Positions 19,535-28,214 are shown, counted from the stretch's first letter. The stretch: DNA of 64,000 nucleotides from Flavonifractor sp. An112 (GCF_002161085.1 NZ_NFLU01000006.1:112839-176838), one strand, 5' to 3'. Notes: generated from the letters alone by a model not told the origin. Made by a program: numbers and translations.

Positions 19535-21970
19535 TTACAGGCCCGCGCCGCTGGCCGTGGAGTCGGTAAAGCGCACCTCAATGGTGGTGCCCCGGTCCAC
19601 GCTGGTACCCGCCGGGGTGGATTGCTCATAAGCCACCACAGTGGAACCGAACTCAGAGGCGCCGCTGGCCTTCAGATAGAGGCCCTGGGCGGACAGCTTC
19701 GCCTTGGCCTGCTCCACGTTCAGGCCGATGACGCTGGGCACCTGGACCTGGTCGGTGGGTACTTCGGCGCCCATATAGACCACCACTTCGCTGCCGCCGG
19801 GGATGGATGCTCCCTTGGCCGGGATCTGGCCGGTGACGGTGTCGCCGTCGCCCACCACCCGGATGGACAGGTTATTCTTCTTCAGGGATGTGGTGGCGTC
19901 AGCCAGATTCAGACCGGTCAGGTTGGGTACCATCACATCGGCGGTGGCAGAGTAGCTCTTCTCCACGCCCAGATAGTCCAGAATCTTTTCCATCAGCTCG
20001 CCAGCCTTGAGGGCAGCCATATTGCCGCCGCTGATGTACCAGTTGTCCGCCGTATAGTTGGAGCCGGGGCTCACCGGCTTGGGGCTGTCGTAAGCCAGCA
20101 GGATGACCACCTGGGGATCGTCCGCCGGGGCGAAGCCCAGGAAGGAAACGATGGTGTGGTCGTCGCCCTTCAGGGTCTGGGAGGAACCGGTCTTGCCGCC
20201 GATGCGGTAGCCCTCCACGGCGGCGTTCTTACCGGTACCGCCGTCCACCACCTTTTCCAGGATGGCCCGGCACCGCTCGCTGGTCTGCTCGCTGATGACC
20301 TGCCGCACTTCGGTGGGCTCGGTGTGCTGGAGTACGTTGCCGTCGGCGTCGGTGATCTGGCTCACCACATAGGGCTGCATCAGGTGGCCGCCGTTGACCA
20401 CGGCAGAGGCTGCGGTGATGAGCTGCAGGGGGGTAACCTGGAAACGCTGGCCGAAAGAGGCCACCGCCAGGTCTACATTGGTAAAATCGTCCCGGCTCCA
20501 AATCACGCCGGTGGTCTCACCCTGCATATCGATTCCGGTCTTTTCCAGGAAGCCGAAGTCCTCCAGATAGTCGTAGAACTTCTCCGCTCCCAGCCGCTTG
20601 CCGATCTCGATGAAAGCAGGGTTACAGGAGTTGGCCACCGCCTTGGCCAGATCCTGGTCGCCGTGGCCATCGCGCTTGGAACAGCGGATGGGGTCACCGT
20701 TCCACCCATCTACCTGGGCCACACCGCTGCAGTAGAAGTGGTCGCTCTCACTGATCACGCCCTCCTCCAAGGCGGCAGCCAGCACGATGGACTTGAAGGT
20801 GGAACCTGGCTCATAGGAGCTGGTTACCGCCTTGTTGGCCCACTGGCTGTAAAGGACCTCCTTCTCCGCCTCCTGGACGGCCGCGTCGTAGGCCTCCTGA
20901 GCGGTGGCGCCCTCAGCCAGCGCCTTCGTATAGGCCTCCTCCTTGGTGTATCCGCCGCTCTTGATGTCCTCCAGATACTGGAGAAGCACCGGGTCGCTGA
21001 CAGTCCAGGGATCGTTCAGATCAAAGGTGGGGGAGTTGGCCCAACCCAGGATGGCCCCAGTGTTGGGGTCCATTACCAGGCAGAAGGCACCGTCTTGTAT
21101 ATCGAACTGCTCCACACCCTCCTGGAGGATACTCTCACAGTAGGACTGAATGGTGGCGTCGATGGTGAGGGTCAGATTGTTGCCGTCGGTGGCGTCGTAG
21201 TAGTCCTCAAAACGGTAGAGCAGCTCGGTGCCCACACCGTCCTTGGCGGTGACCACCCGGCCGGTCTGACCGGACAGTTCCTCTTCGAACTGGGCCTCCA
21301 GCCCGTAGGCGCCCACATTGTCGGTATTGGGGTTGACCCAGCCCACCACATGGGCTGCCAGGCTTCCCTTGGGGTAGTACCGCTTGCTGGTGGGCATCAG
21401 GTAGATGCCATGGGACAGGTGATTCTCGGTGATAAATTCCTGTACCGCCTCCGACTCCTCGGGCTCCACCCGGTATTTGATGATCTCATACTGGGAGTTC
21501 TTGTTCTCCAGATGCTTCATCACATCCTCAACTTCCAGGTTCAGGATGGACGCCAGGTTCTCCGCCACAAACTGGTCGGTAGGCTCCGGATAGTCGGGCA
21601 GCGTGCCGCCATTCTCCTGAGCGTCCTCCACCTTCTCCCGATAGGTCTCCTGGGTCTCCAGCAGATCCTTGGGGGAGAGCTGCACATTGTACACCGTGGC
21701 GCTCATGGCCAGCACGGCCCCCTGGCTGTCATAGATAGTGCCCCGGTTGGCAGTAACGGTGCTGTCTCTGGTTTGCTGCTGCACCGCCAATTCCTGATAG
21801 TAGTCATGCTGACTGATCTGGATCTGCCACAGTTTGAAAAACAGGGGGATAAACACCACCAGTCCGAACAACACCATCAGGAACAGGCTGCGGATCAGAA
21901 TGGTGCGGTTGGCCCGCCGGTCCGGCTTCTGCCGGATGATTCGAGTGCCTTTCTTTCTTTTTTCTGCCAT
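19535..21970 (-). CDS. Class B penicillin-binding protein with two PASTA domains (FtsI/SpoVD type)
   Basis: Septal transpeptidase, 811 residues from ATG 21970. Basic N-terminus, one membrane helix (about 25-48), dimerisation domain, then the transpeptidase domain with STFK (Ser390 nucleophile), SCN (448-450) and KTG (593-595). Two C-terminal PASTA domains follow at about 679-735 (VPNLTGLNLADA) and 743-805 (VPSVIGLNVEQAKAKL). A lysine/alanine/glutamate-rich helical insertion at about 341-372 precedes the SxxK motif. The cluster has only this one PBP, whereas many Bacillota carry a pbpB-spoVD tandem, so division and sporulation roles cannot be told apart here. Confidence 0.92.
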   Translation of the reverse strand: MAEKRKKGTRIIRQKPDRRANRTILIRSLFLMVLFGLVVFIPLFFKLWQIQISQHDYYQELAVQQQTRDSTVTANRGTIYDSQGAVLAMSATVYNVQLSPKDLLETQETYREKVEDAQENGGTLPDYPEPTDQFVAENLASILNLEVEDVMKHLENKNSQYEIIKYRVEPEESEAVQEFITENHLSHGIYLMPTSKRYYPKGSLAAHVVGWVNPNTDNVGAYGLEAQFEEELSGQTGRVVTAKDGVGTELLYRFEDYYDATDGNNLTLTIDATIQSYCESILQEGVEQFDIQDGAFCLVMDPNTGAILGWANSPTFDLNDPWTVSDPVLLQYLEDIKSGGYTKEEAYTKALAEGATAQEAYDAAVQEAEKEVLYSQWANKAVTSSYEPGSTFKSIVLAAALEEGVISESDHFYCSGVAQVDGWNGDPIRCSKRDGHGDQDLAKAVANSCNPAFIEIGKRLGAEKFYDYLEDFGFLEKTGIDMQGETTGVIWSRDDFTNVDLAVASFGQRFQVTPLQLITAASAVVNGGHLMQPYVVSQITDADGNVLQHTEPTEVRQVISEQTSERCRAILEKVVDGGTGKNAAVEGYRIGGKTGSSQTLKGDDHTIVSFLGFAPADDPQVVILLAYDSPKPVSPGSNYTADNWYISGGNMAALKAGELMEKILDYLGVEKSYSATADVMVPNLTGLNLADATTSLKKNNLSIRVVGDGDTVTGQIPAKGASIPGGSEVVVYMGAEVPTDQVQVPSVIGLNVEQAKAKLSAQGLYLKASGASEFGSTVVAYEQSTPAGTSVDRGTTIEVRFTDSTASGAGL

Positions 21971-22036
21971 TTCCGGCTCACCTCGCTTGGGATCATACAG
22001 CACTTGTATGCTGCTCCACGGCTTGAAATACCGCAG

Positions 22037-22070
22037 GAGGGCGTAAGAAAATTTCTTTTCTTACGCCCTC
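22037..22070 (-). other. Perfect 15-bp hairpin between ftsL and the PBP gene
   Basis: GAGGGCGTAAGAAAA (22037-22051) pairs perfectly with 22056-22070 around a 4-nt loop. No T-tract follows. It stands in the unusually long 192-bp gap between ftsL and the PBP gene and could tune how much transcript passes from division genes into the PBP-mur genes. Confidence 0.45.
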
Positions 22071-22162
22071 TCTCACTTACACTTGCTTGCTGACTTGTTC
22101 TTGCCGACGTCTCAGGAACGCCCGCTCTCTTTTCTGCCCGCTGATGCAGTATATGGCGCTGA

Positions 22163-22714
22163 TCAACTGAAATATTCCACAATCTCCGTAAAGATGGAAT
22201 GCATACTCTCCACGGCCCCCTCCACACCGGTGGCCTCCTCTTCCTGCTGGAAGTAGGTCACCGAGTCAGGCTCGGACAGGTCCACGTAGATGATCTGACC
22301 ATTCTGGGGCTTGACCATGGCGCCGCTGTCGGTCAGGTTCTGCTCGATGCTCTCCAGATCGTAGGCCAGCTCATACTGGGCCCGCAGCTTGGCCTCCTCC
22401 GTCTTCAGGCCGGTCAGATCAGACCGCAGGCTTACCACCTGATCGGAGATCACCGCCAGCTGCACATAACTGAACAGCAGCAGCACCGCGAAAACCAGTA
22501 CCGCCAGGAAACCCACCACGGCAAAGGGAGAGACGATACCCGCCTCCCGTACCCGAACCTTGGGACGGACCACCGCCCGTTCCCGGGGCCGGACCAGCGG
22601 ACGGGGACGCAGGACCTCTTCCTGCTCCAGCTGCCGGGCTGCGGAGCCGTCATACATGGGGAAAGGGATGGTATCATATTTGGAATATTTTCTGCGCTTC
22701 ACGGCAGTTGCCAT
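22163..22714 (-). CDS. ftsL: FtsL-like divisome protein
   Basis: 183 residues: a long basic, proline-rich cytoplasmic part (1-58), one membrane helix (about 61-85) and an outer coiled coil (about 88-125: SDQVVSLRSDLTGLKTEEAK), then an acidic tail. That architecture, with its position between rsmH and the septal PBP, is that of FtsL, which forms a complex with FtsB and FtsQ and activates FtsW-PBP. Sequence similarity in this family is always weak, so the call rests on topology and synteny. Confidence 0.78.
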   Translation of the reverse strand: MATAVKRRKYSKYDTIPFPMYDGSAARQLEQEEVLRPRPLVRPRERAVVRPKVRVREAGIVSPFAVVGFLAVLVFAVLLLFSYVQLAVISDQVVSLRSDLTGLKTEEAKLRAQYELAYDLESIEQNLTDSGAMVKPQNGQIIYVDLSEPDSVTYFQQEEEATGVEGAVESMHSIFTEIVEYFS

Positions 22715-22750
22715 GGCTGCTCCACTCCATTCTCATTTGTAAATCTGCCG

Positions 22751-23701
22751 TTATCTCTCTCTCAGCTTCTCCGCCACCCGCAATTTGGCGCTGCGGGCAC
22801 GGGGATTCTCTTCCAGTTCTTCCGGGCCGGATACAATGGGCTTCCGGGTAATCAATTTAATCTGAGGCTTTTTCCCGCACACACATACCGGGAAATCGGG
22901 GGGACAGGTGCATCCTTTTGCATACTCCGCCAGGCCGTTCTTCACGATGCGGTCCTCCAGAGAGTGGAAGGAGATCACCGCCAGCCGGCCGCCGGGGTTG
23001 AGGCGGGGCACTGCGGAGCGCACCATCTTGTCCACCGAGCCCAGCTCGTCGTTGACCGCAATGCGGATGGCCTGAAAGGACCGCTTGGCAGGGTGCTGCT
23101 TCTCCCGCAGGGCGGAGGCGGGCATGGCCCCCTTAATAATGTCCACCAGTTCCAGGGTGGTCTCCACCGGCTTTTTCTCCCGGGCGCGCACAATGGCTCC
23201 CGCAATGGCGGAGGAATAGCGCTCCTCGCCGTACTGCCACAGAATGCGCCGCAGTTCCTCCTGAGGCCACTCATTCACCACGATGCGGGCGGTCAGTCCG
23301 TCGGACTGGTCCATCCGCATATCCAGCGGCGCGTCCGCCATATAGGAGAAGCCTCTGGATCCGTCGTCCAGCTGAGGAGAAGACACACCCAGGTCGAAGA
23401 GCATTCCGTCCACACCCTCCAGACCCAGCCCGTCCAGAATGGCGTCCAGCTCGCAGAAGTTGCTGTGGACCAGGGTAACCTTGTCCCGCCACTGGGCCAG
23501 CCGCTCCTCTGCCGCGTCCAGGGCCGCCTGGTCCCGGTCCACGCAGATCAGCCTGCCGCTGGTCAACCGCTTGACGATCTCCCGGCTGTGACCTGCCCGG
23601 CCCAGGGTGCCGTCCAGATAAACACCCTCCGGCTTGATATTCAGCGCTTCTATACATTCCGCCAGCAGTACCGGCTTGTGAGAAAATCCCGTTTCACTCA
23701 T
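22751..23701 (-). CDS. rsmH: 16S rRNA (cytosine1402-N4)-methyltransferase
   Basis: SAM-dependent methylation of C1402 in the ribosomal P site. 316 residues. N-terminal HKPVLLAECIEAL and YLDGTLGRAGHS (SAM motif I), then DGMLFDLGVSSPQLD, and FHSLEDRIVKN near residue 245, all family hallmarks. The C-terminal CTCPPDFPVCVCGKKP is also usual. Starts 1 nt after mraZ, so translationally coupled. Confidence 0.96.
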   Translation of the reverse strand: MSETGFSHKPVLLAECIEALNIKPEGVYLDGTLGRAGHSREIVKRLTSGRLICVDRDQAALDAAEERLAQWRDKVTLVHSNFCELDAILDGLGLEGVDGMLFDLGVSSPQLDDGSRGFSYMADAPLDMRMDQSDGLTARIVVNEWPQEELRRILWQYGEERYSSAIAGAIVRAREKKPVETTLELVDIIKGAMPASALREKQHPAKRSFQAIRIAVNDELGSVDKMVRSAVPRLNPGGRLAVISFHSLEDRIVKNGLAEYAKGCTCPPDFPVCVCGKKPQIKLITRKPIVSGPEELEENPRARSAKLRVAEKLRER

Positions 23702-23702
23702 C

Positions 23703-24119
23703 TCAGAACCCCAGCATCTCCATACAGGCGGACATCTTCTCCGGCGTCATTTCTTCCTCTTCCTGGGCCTGCCAGGCATCGGCACTCCAGATCTCGGCCC
23801 GATCATTGACGCCGATGATGACCACGTCCTTGTCCAGTCCGGCATACTTCCGCAGCTTCTGCGGAATCACAATACGGCCCTGACTGTCCAGTTCGCACTT
23901 AGCGGCATTGGCAAAGAGGGGACGCATGGCTTTGGACTGGCTCATGGGAAGGGAGGAAAATTTTTCTGTAAACCGATCCCAGGTGGACTGGGGATAGATG
24001 GCCAGACAGGCGTCCACGCCCATAGCCAGATAGAAGGTGACCCCCAGTTCCTCCCGGAGTTTGGCGGGAATGAACAGGCGTCCCTTGCCGTCGATGCTAT
24101 GCTCGTAGGTACCGGTCAC
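23703..24119 (-). CDS. mraZ: Transcriptional regulator MraZ
   Basis: Ring-forming DNA-binding protein of the AbrB/SpoVT-like fold that autoregulates the dcw operon. 138 residues from GTG 24119, giving the standard N-terminus (V)TGTYEHSIDGKGRLFIPAK; the frame is open further upstream but that part lacks family features. The second half-repeat has ELDSQGRIVIPQKLRKYAGL. It is the first gene of the cluster, behind a good promoter and TGGRG repeats that may be its operator. Confidence 0.93.
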   Translation of the reverse strand: MTGTYEHSIDGKGRLFIPAKLREELGVTFYLAMGVDACLAIYPQSTWDRFTEKFSSLPMSQSKAMRPLFANAAKCELDSQGRIVIPQKLRKYAGLDKDVVIIGVNDRAEIWSADAWQAQEEEEMTPEKMSACMEMLGF

Positions 24120-24132
24120 GCCCTTCACTTCC

Positions 24133-24178
24133 CTCCACTTTGGTGTTTTTAAGCGGGGTTTTCCCCCATTTCGCTCCA
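24133..24178 (-). promoter_or_regulatory. Candidate MraZ operator repeats
   Basis: On the minus strand TGGAG, TGGGG and TGGAG start at 24178, 24168 and 24137: spacings of 10 and 31 bp, all on the same helix face and between the promoter and mraZ. Known MraZ boxes are TGGG-type direct repeats spaced by about one helical turn, so these fit, though only one is exactly TGGG. Confidence 0.4.
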
Positions 24179-24189
24179 CCGTCTCCTTC

Positions 24190-24218
24190 AGTATAAAGGT
24201 TCTGTAACGGAATTGCAA
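24190..24218 (-). promoter_or_regulatory. Promoter of the dcw cluster
   Basis: TTGCAA (24213-24218), 17 bp, TATACT (24190-24195) on the minus strand, 70 bp before mraZ. The rest of the stretch 24219-24332 is AT-rich and holds nothing I can name. Confidence 0.78.
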
Positions 24219-24332
24219 TAGTTTTTTACTCTTTTTTAACCCCCAAACTCCCTGTTTTTCATACGAAAGTCGTGCTTTTTTGCATCAAAAACATATGTTC
24301 GATCTCTTTTCGTTTCCAATCGGCAGCAAAAA

Positions 24333-24356
24333 GCACCATACCTGGTGGTATGGTGC
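24333..24356 (-). terminator. Second terminator after the coaD operon
   Basis: GCACCATACC (24333-24342) pairs perfectly with 24347-24356; on the minus strand the stem is followed by TTTTTG. It backs up the terminator at 24401-24440 and insulates mraZ from the uvrC-coaD operon. An A-run on the other side would let it act in both directions. Confidence 0.65.
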
Positions 24357-24400
24357 AAAAAAAATCACAATTTTATCGTATTATGTAAATAGGATAATGG

Positions 24401-24440
24401 AAAAAAACAGCTCCCCGCCGCAGTGGGGCAGGGAGCCGTT
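24401..24440 (-). terminator. Terminator of the uvrC-rsmD-coaD operon
   Basis: AACGGCTCCC pairs with GGGAGCTGTT (ends 24431-24440 and 24406-24415, one G-U) and on the minus strand is followed by a run of T, directly behind the stop of the coiled-coil gene. Confidence 0.8.
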
Positions 24441-24446
24441 TTGCTG

Positions 24447-24956
24447 TTATTCGTCGGCCTCAGCGTCGTAGGGCTGACGGCTGTTCTGGGGGCTGCTGCC
24501 GCCGGCCACCGCCCGGAACCGGGCGCGGGACTTCTTGATCTCGTCATAGGCCTCGGCCACCGCCTCCTCGGTGCGGCGGAGGGCGTCCTCACAGTAGTCG
24601 TTGGCCGCCTTGCGCAGGTCCCGGCTGCGCTCTTCGGCGGTACGCATCATCTCATTGGCCTTCTGCTTGGTCTGGGCCAGCAGTTCGTTCTCAGACACCA
24701 TCTGGCGGGCCTGCTCCTCGGCCTGCTTGCGAATGAGCTCAGCCTCCCGCTTGGCGGAATTGATATAATCGGTACGGGCGGCGATCAGCTTCTTGGCCTC
24801 GCTCAGCTCCATGGGGAACTGACCCCGCACTTCATCCAGCAGATCCAGAGCCTTGTCCCGCTCCAGAATGCACTTATCGCTGCTCAGGGGCATATTTTTG
24901 GCGTCTTCAATCATCTCATAGAGCATATCCAGTAATTCTTCCACACCGGTGGCCAT
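24447..24956 (-). CDS. Coiled-coil protein of unknown function
   Basis: 169 residues, mostly helical with heptad-like charged sequence: SAKREAELIRKQAEEQARQ and RTAEERSRDLRKAANDY. No membrane segment or signal. Such proteins next to coaD in Clostridia are usually annotated as ATPase or ATP synthase B-like only because of coiled-coil similarity, and resemble DivIVA-type filament formers in composition. The ATG overlaps the coaD stop by 1 nt (TGATG). I do not recognise a function. Confidence 0.7.
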   Translation of the reverse strand: MATGVEELLDMLYEMIEDAKNMPLSSDKCILERDKALDLLDEVRGQFPMELSEAKKLIAARTDYINSAKREAELIRKQAEEQARQMVSENELLAQTKQKANEMMRTAEERSRDLRKAANDYCEDALRRTEEAVAEAYDEIKKSRARFRAVAGGSSPQNSRQPYDAEADE

Positions 24957-25453
24957 CAGCGATCCCTCCCGCTTTCGATTTTTTGCCGGACGTCCTCAAT
25001 GATCTCACGGGGGAGAAAGTCCGACAGATCCGCTCCGTAACGGGCCATTTCCTTGACCACGCTGGAGCTGACATAGGTGTACTTGGCGCTGGACGGCAAA
25101 AACATGGTCTCCAGCCTAGGATTGAGTTTTCGATTGATGAGGGCCATCTGCAGCTCATTCTCATAATCGGACACTGCCCGCAGACCCTTCACCAGGGTGC
25201 AGGCCTTCTTCTGCCGGGCGTACTCCGCCAGCAGAGTGGAGGAGCAATCCACCTCCACATTGGGCAGCTTAGCCACCACCTTGCGGATGAGCTCTGTCCG
25301 CTCCTCCGGGGTGAAGAGGCCCCGGTTCACCTTCTCCGAGTTCACCAGCACGCAGACGATGAGCCGGTCAAAGCAGACGGCTGCCCGCTTGATAATATTG
25401 AGATGCCCCAGCGTGATGGGATCAAAGCTGCCGGGGTAGATGGCTGTCTTCAT
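24956..25453 (-). CDS. coaD: Phosphopantetheine adenylyltransferase
   Basis: Penultimate step of coenzyme A synthesis. 165 residues. N-terminal AIYPGSFDPITLGHLNII contains the nucleotidyltransferase HxGH-type motif (TLGH), and ISSTFVR is replaced here by the family variant SSSVVKEMARYGADLSDFLP near the C-terminus. ATG at 25453, 7 bp after rsmD, which is the usual rsmD-coaD pair. Confidence 0.95.
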   Translation of the reverse strand: MKTAIYPGSFDPITLGHLNIIKRAAVCFDRLIVCVLVNSEKVNRGLFTPEERTELIRKVVAKLPNVEVDCSSTLLAEYARQKKACTLVKGLRAVSDYENELQMALINRKLNPRLETMFLPSSAKYTYVSSSVVKEMARYGADLSDFLPREIIEDVRQKIESGRDR

Positions 25454-25460
25454 AAGGGCT

Positions 25461-26018
25461 TCACATCCTGTTGCCGACGGTACGGTGATAGATGGTGAGT
25501 TTGATCTTGCCGTAGCGGTACTCCCGGCCCTTCTCGTAGGGGCCTTCCAGCTCCGGCAGCACCGACTCGGCGGCGCTTTCGCAGACTATTATACCATTTT
25601 CCGTCATGATGTCAATCTTGGCGATGGTCTCCAGGGCCTTTTCCAGCATACCGGTGCCGTAAGGCGGGTCCAGGAAAACCAGGTCAAATTTCTCCCGGCA
25701 GCCGGTGAGAAAGGCCAGATAATCCCCCTGGATCACCTTGGCACTGTCCGCCAGCTTGGTGTGGGCCAAATTCTCCCGCACCACCGCAGCGGCCTCCCGC
25801 CGCAGATCCACGAAGGTGCAGAAGGCCGCCCCCCGGGACAGGGCCTCGATGCCCATCTGGCCGGTACCGGCAAACAGGTCCAGCACCTGCCGGCCCTCGA
25901 TGTCGAACTGAACGATATTGAAAACCGATTCCTTCACCTTGTCGGTGGTGGGCCGGGTCTCCAGGCCGGGCAGCTCTTTCAGCTTACGGCCCCGGGCAAT
26001 TCCGGTGATCACTCTCAT
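25461..26018 (-). CDS. rsmD: 16S rRNA (guanine966-N2)-methyltransferase
   Basis: 185 residues. Begins MRVITGIARGRKLKELPG and has the SAM-binding DLFAGTGQMGIEALSRGA near residue 48 and the N6/N4-type catalytic motif DPPY (in FLDPPYGTG). Methylates 16S rRNA in the 30S head. Its start overlaps the uvrC stop by 4 bp. Confidence 0.93.
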   Translation of the reverse strand: MRVITGIARGRKLKELPGLETRPTTDKVKESVFNIVQFDIEGRQVLDLFAGTGQMGIEALSRGAAFCTFVDLRREAAAVVRENLAHTKLADSAKVIQGDYLAFLTGCREKFDLVFLDPPYGTGMLEKALETIAKIDIMTENGIIVCESAAESVLPELEGPYEKGREYRYGKIKLTIYHRTVGNRM

Positions 26019-27853
26019 GTGGGTCCTTCCCCTTTCGGATGAAAATAGTCAAATACCGCTTGAGCGGTGTTTTTGGGCACCACCTCCGCCAGCTGGGCCT
26101 GGGTGGCTTCCTTGATCTTTTTGATACTCTTGAAGTGCTTGAGCAGGTCGCTCCGCCGCTTCTCCCCCACGCCGGGGATCTGGTCCAGCACCGAGCCTTT
26201 CACCCGCTGGTTCTGCTGCTGGCGGTGGAACTCGATGGCAAAGCGGTGGGTCTCCTCCTGGATCTGGCCGATGAGGGAGAAAATGGCCTGATTACCCTGG
26301 ATGCCGATCTCCCGGCCCTCCGGTGTCACCAGGGCCCGGGTACGGTGGCGGTCGTCCTTCACCATACCAAAGATGGGGATGGACAGTCCCAGCGTCTCCA
26401 GCACCTTCACCGCCACATTGGCGTGGTTGACGCCGCCGTCAATGAGCAGCAGGTCAGGCTTGTCCGCGAATTTTTCGTCCCCTTCCAGGTAGCGCTTGAA
26501 CCGTCGTGTCAGCACCTGCTCCATGGAGGCGTAGTCGTCTGGGCCGTCCATATCCTTCAGCTTGAAATGACGGTAATCCCGCTTCAGAGGACGGGCATTC
26601 ACATACACCACCATAGAGGCCACGATGTCGTCGGCGCCCTGGTTGGAGATGTCGTAGGACTCGATACGCCGGGGCGGAGCCTCCAGGTCCAGCATCTTCC
26701 CCAGCAGCTCCATCAGCTTGCTCTGCCGCTCCTCCCGAGTGGTCCAGCGCTCCACTTCCTCCACCGCGTTCTTGTTGGCCAGACGGATCAGGTCCATCTT
26801 GGCCCCCCGCTGGGGGGTCACCAACTCCACCTTGCGGCCTGCGTCCTCGGATAGCATCCGCATCAGAGGCACTTCGTCCTCCAGCTCACAGGGCAGCAGG
26901 ATCTGCCGGGGCAGGTTTCCCCGGCCTCCATAGTATTGCCGCACCAGGGCGGACAAAATGTCCGCTGTTTCCTCCTCCATGGGGGTATCGATCAGGTCCC
27001 AGTCCTTGGCGGCCAGCTCGCCCTCCACAAAGTGGAGCACCACAAAGCAGCTCTTGGTGGCCTCTCCCTTGTGGAAGCCTACCACGTCGGTATCGGCCAG
27101 GGAACCGGCCACCACCTTCTGCCGCTTGCCCAGCAGTTCAATGGCCTTATAGCGGTCCCGCAGTTCGGCGGCCTTCTCAAAGCGCAGCTCCTCGGCGGCC
27201 AGTTCCATCTCCGCCTTCAGTTCGTCCCCTACCTCCTGGAACTTGCCCTCCAGCAGACGGACGGCCTGGTCGATGGCCTCCCGGTAGCGGCTCTGGTCCA
27301 TGTCCTTCCGGCAGTAGCCGTCGCACTGGCCCATGTGGTAGTTGAGGCAGGGCCGCTCCTTGCCGATGTCCCTGGGAAACTTTTTGTTACAGGAGGGCAG
27401 GCGCAAGGCTACCCGCAGGGCGTCGATAATATTCTGGGTGTTGCCCCGGCTGCCGTAGGGGCCGAAGTACCGGGCCCCGTCCTCCGCCGCCCTGTTGGCT
27501 AGAGAGAACTTGGGGTACTCCTCCTTCACCGTCAGCCGGATGTAGGGATAGCCCTTGTCGTCCTTGAGCAGGATGTTATACCGGGGCTGGTGGCGCTTGA
27601 TGAGGGAATTTTCCAGCACCAGGGCCTCAAACTCCGAGTCGGCCACGATGACGTCGAAGTGGTCGATCTGGCTTACCATGGCCCGGGTTTTTTCGGTGTG
27701 GGAGGCCAGGTTGGCAAAGTACTGGCTCACCCGGTTCTTCAAGGCCTTGGCCTTGCCCACGTAGATGACCACATTTTTGGCATCCTGCATGATATATACG
27801 CCCGGCTTCAGCGGCAGGGCATGAGCTTTCTCTTTTAACTCGTCAAAGGTCAT
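26015..27853 (-). CDS. uvrC: Excinuclease ABC subunit C
   Basis: Dual-incision nuclease of nucleotide excision repair. 612 residues: GIY-YIG domain (PGVYIMQDAKNVVIYVGKAK at about 18-37), UVR domain near 205-240, RNase H-like domain around 370-530 (ESYDISNQGAD, LLIDGG), and C-terminal helix-hairpin-helix (DQIPGVGEKRRSDLLKHF). Heads the uvrC-rsmD-coaD operon. AAAGGAGGG lies about 15 nt before the ATG, rather far. Confidence 0.95.
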   Translation of the reverse strand: MTFDELKEKAHALPLKPGVYIMQDAKNVVIYVGKAKALKNRVSQYFANLASHTEKTRAMVSQIDHFDVIVADSEFEALVLENSLIKRHQPRYNILLKDDKGYPYIRLTVKEEYPKFSLANRAAEDGARYFGPYGSRGNTQNIIDALRVALRLPSCNKKFPRDIGKERPCLNYHMGQCDGYCRKDMDQSRYREAIDQAVRLLEGKFQEVGDELKAEMELAAEELRFEKAAELRDRYKAIELLGKRQKVVAGSLADTDVVGFHKGEATKSCFVVLHFVEGELAAKDWDLIDTPMEEETADILSALVRQYYGGRGNLPRQILLPCELEDEVPLMRMLSEDAGRKVELVTPQRGAKMDLIRLANKNAVEEVERWTTREERQSKLMELLGKMLDLEAPPRRIESYDISNQGADDIVASMVVYVNARPLKRDYRHFKLKDMDGPDDYASMEQVLTRRFKRYLEGDEKFADKPDLLLIDGGVNHANVAVKVLETLGLSIPIFGMVKDDRHRTRALVTPEGREIGIQGNQAIFSLIGQIQEETHRFAIEFHRQQQNQRVKGSVLDQIPGVGEKRRSDLLKHFKSIKKIKEATQAQLAEVVPKNTAQAVFDYFHPKGEGPT

Positions 27854-27903
27854 AGCAAAAACTACAAGCCCTCCTTTCTGCCGTACATGGCAACCCTACT
27901 ATC

Positions 27904-27934
27904 AAAAAAAGCGCCGCAGATGCGGCGCTTTTTT
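27904..27934. terminator. Terminator after the HPr gene
   Basis: AAAAAAAGCGCCGCA-GAT-GCGGCGCTTTTTT: an 8-bp G/C core extended by A/T pairs, usable on either strand; it ends the HPr transcript on the minus strand. Confidence 0.88.
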
Positions 27935-27950
27935 CTCTCGCTTTGGTCGC

Positions 27951-28214
27951 TTACTCAGAGAAGTTGGAGGAGATCAGCTCGATGAGAGCCTCCACAGCTT
28001 CCTTCTCGTCGGGGCCGTCTGCAATGAGGTTAATGGAAGTCCCCTTGACGATCCCCAGAGAAAGCACACCCAGCAGGCTCTTGGCATTGACTCTCCGCTC
28101 GTCCTTCTCCACCCAAATAGAGCTCTTGAACTCATTGGCCTTCTGGATGAAGAACGTAGCCGGTCTGGCGTGCAGGCCGACCTGGTTGTTCACAACTGCC
28201 TCTTTCATATACAT
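27951..28214 (-). CDS. HPr-family phosphocarrier protein
   Basis: Phosphoryl carrier of the PTS sugar system and, when phosphorylated on serine, a co-regulator in Firmicutes. With ATG at 28214 (GGGGGG 7 nt upstream) the phosphorylatable histidine in GLHARP falls on His15 and the regulatory serine in AKSLLGV on Ser46, the canonical numbers, which supports this start. 87 residues, single-gene transcript. Both residues are present, so it is a true HPr rather than a Crh. Confidence 0.92.
   Translation of the reverse strand: MYMKEAVVNNQVGLHARPATFFIQKANEFKSSIWVEKDERRVNAKSLLGVLSLGIVKGTSINLIADGPDEKEAVEALIELISSNFSE

Noticed and set aside
19622..22093. Long plus-strand open frame opposite the PBP gene
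   Set aside because: Same reason: shadow of a complete PBP whose active-site motifs are all present.
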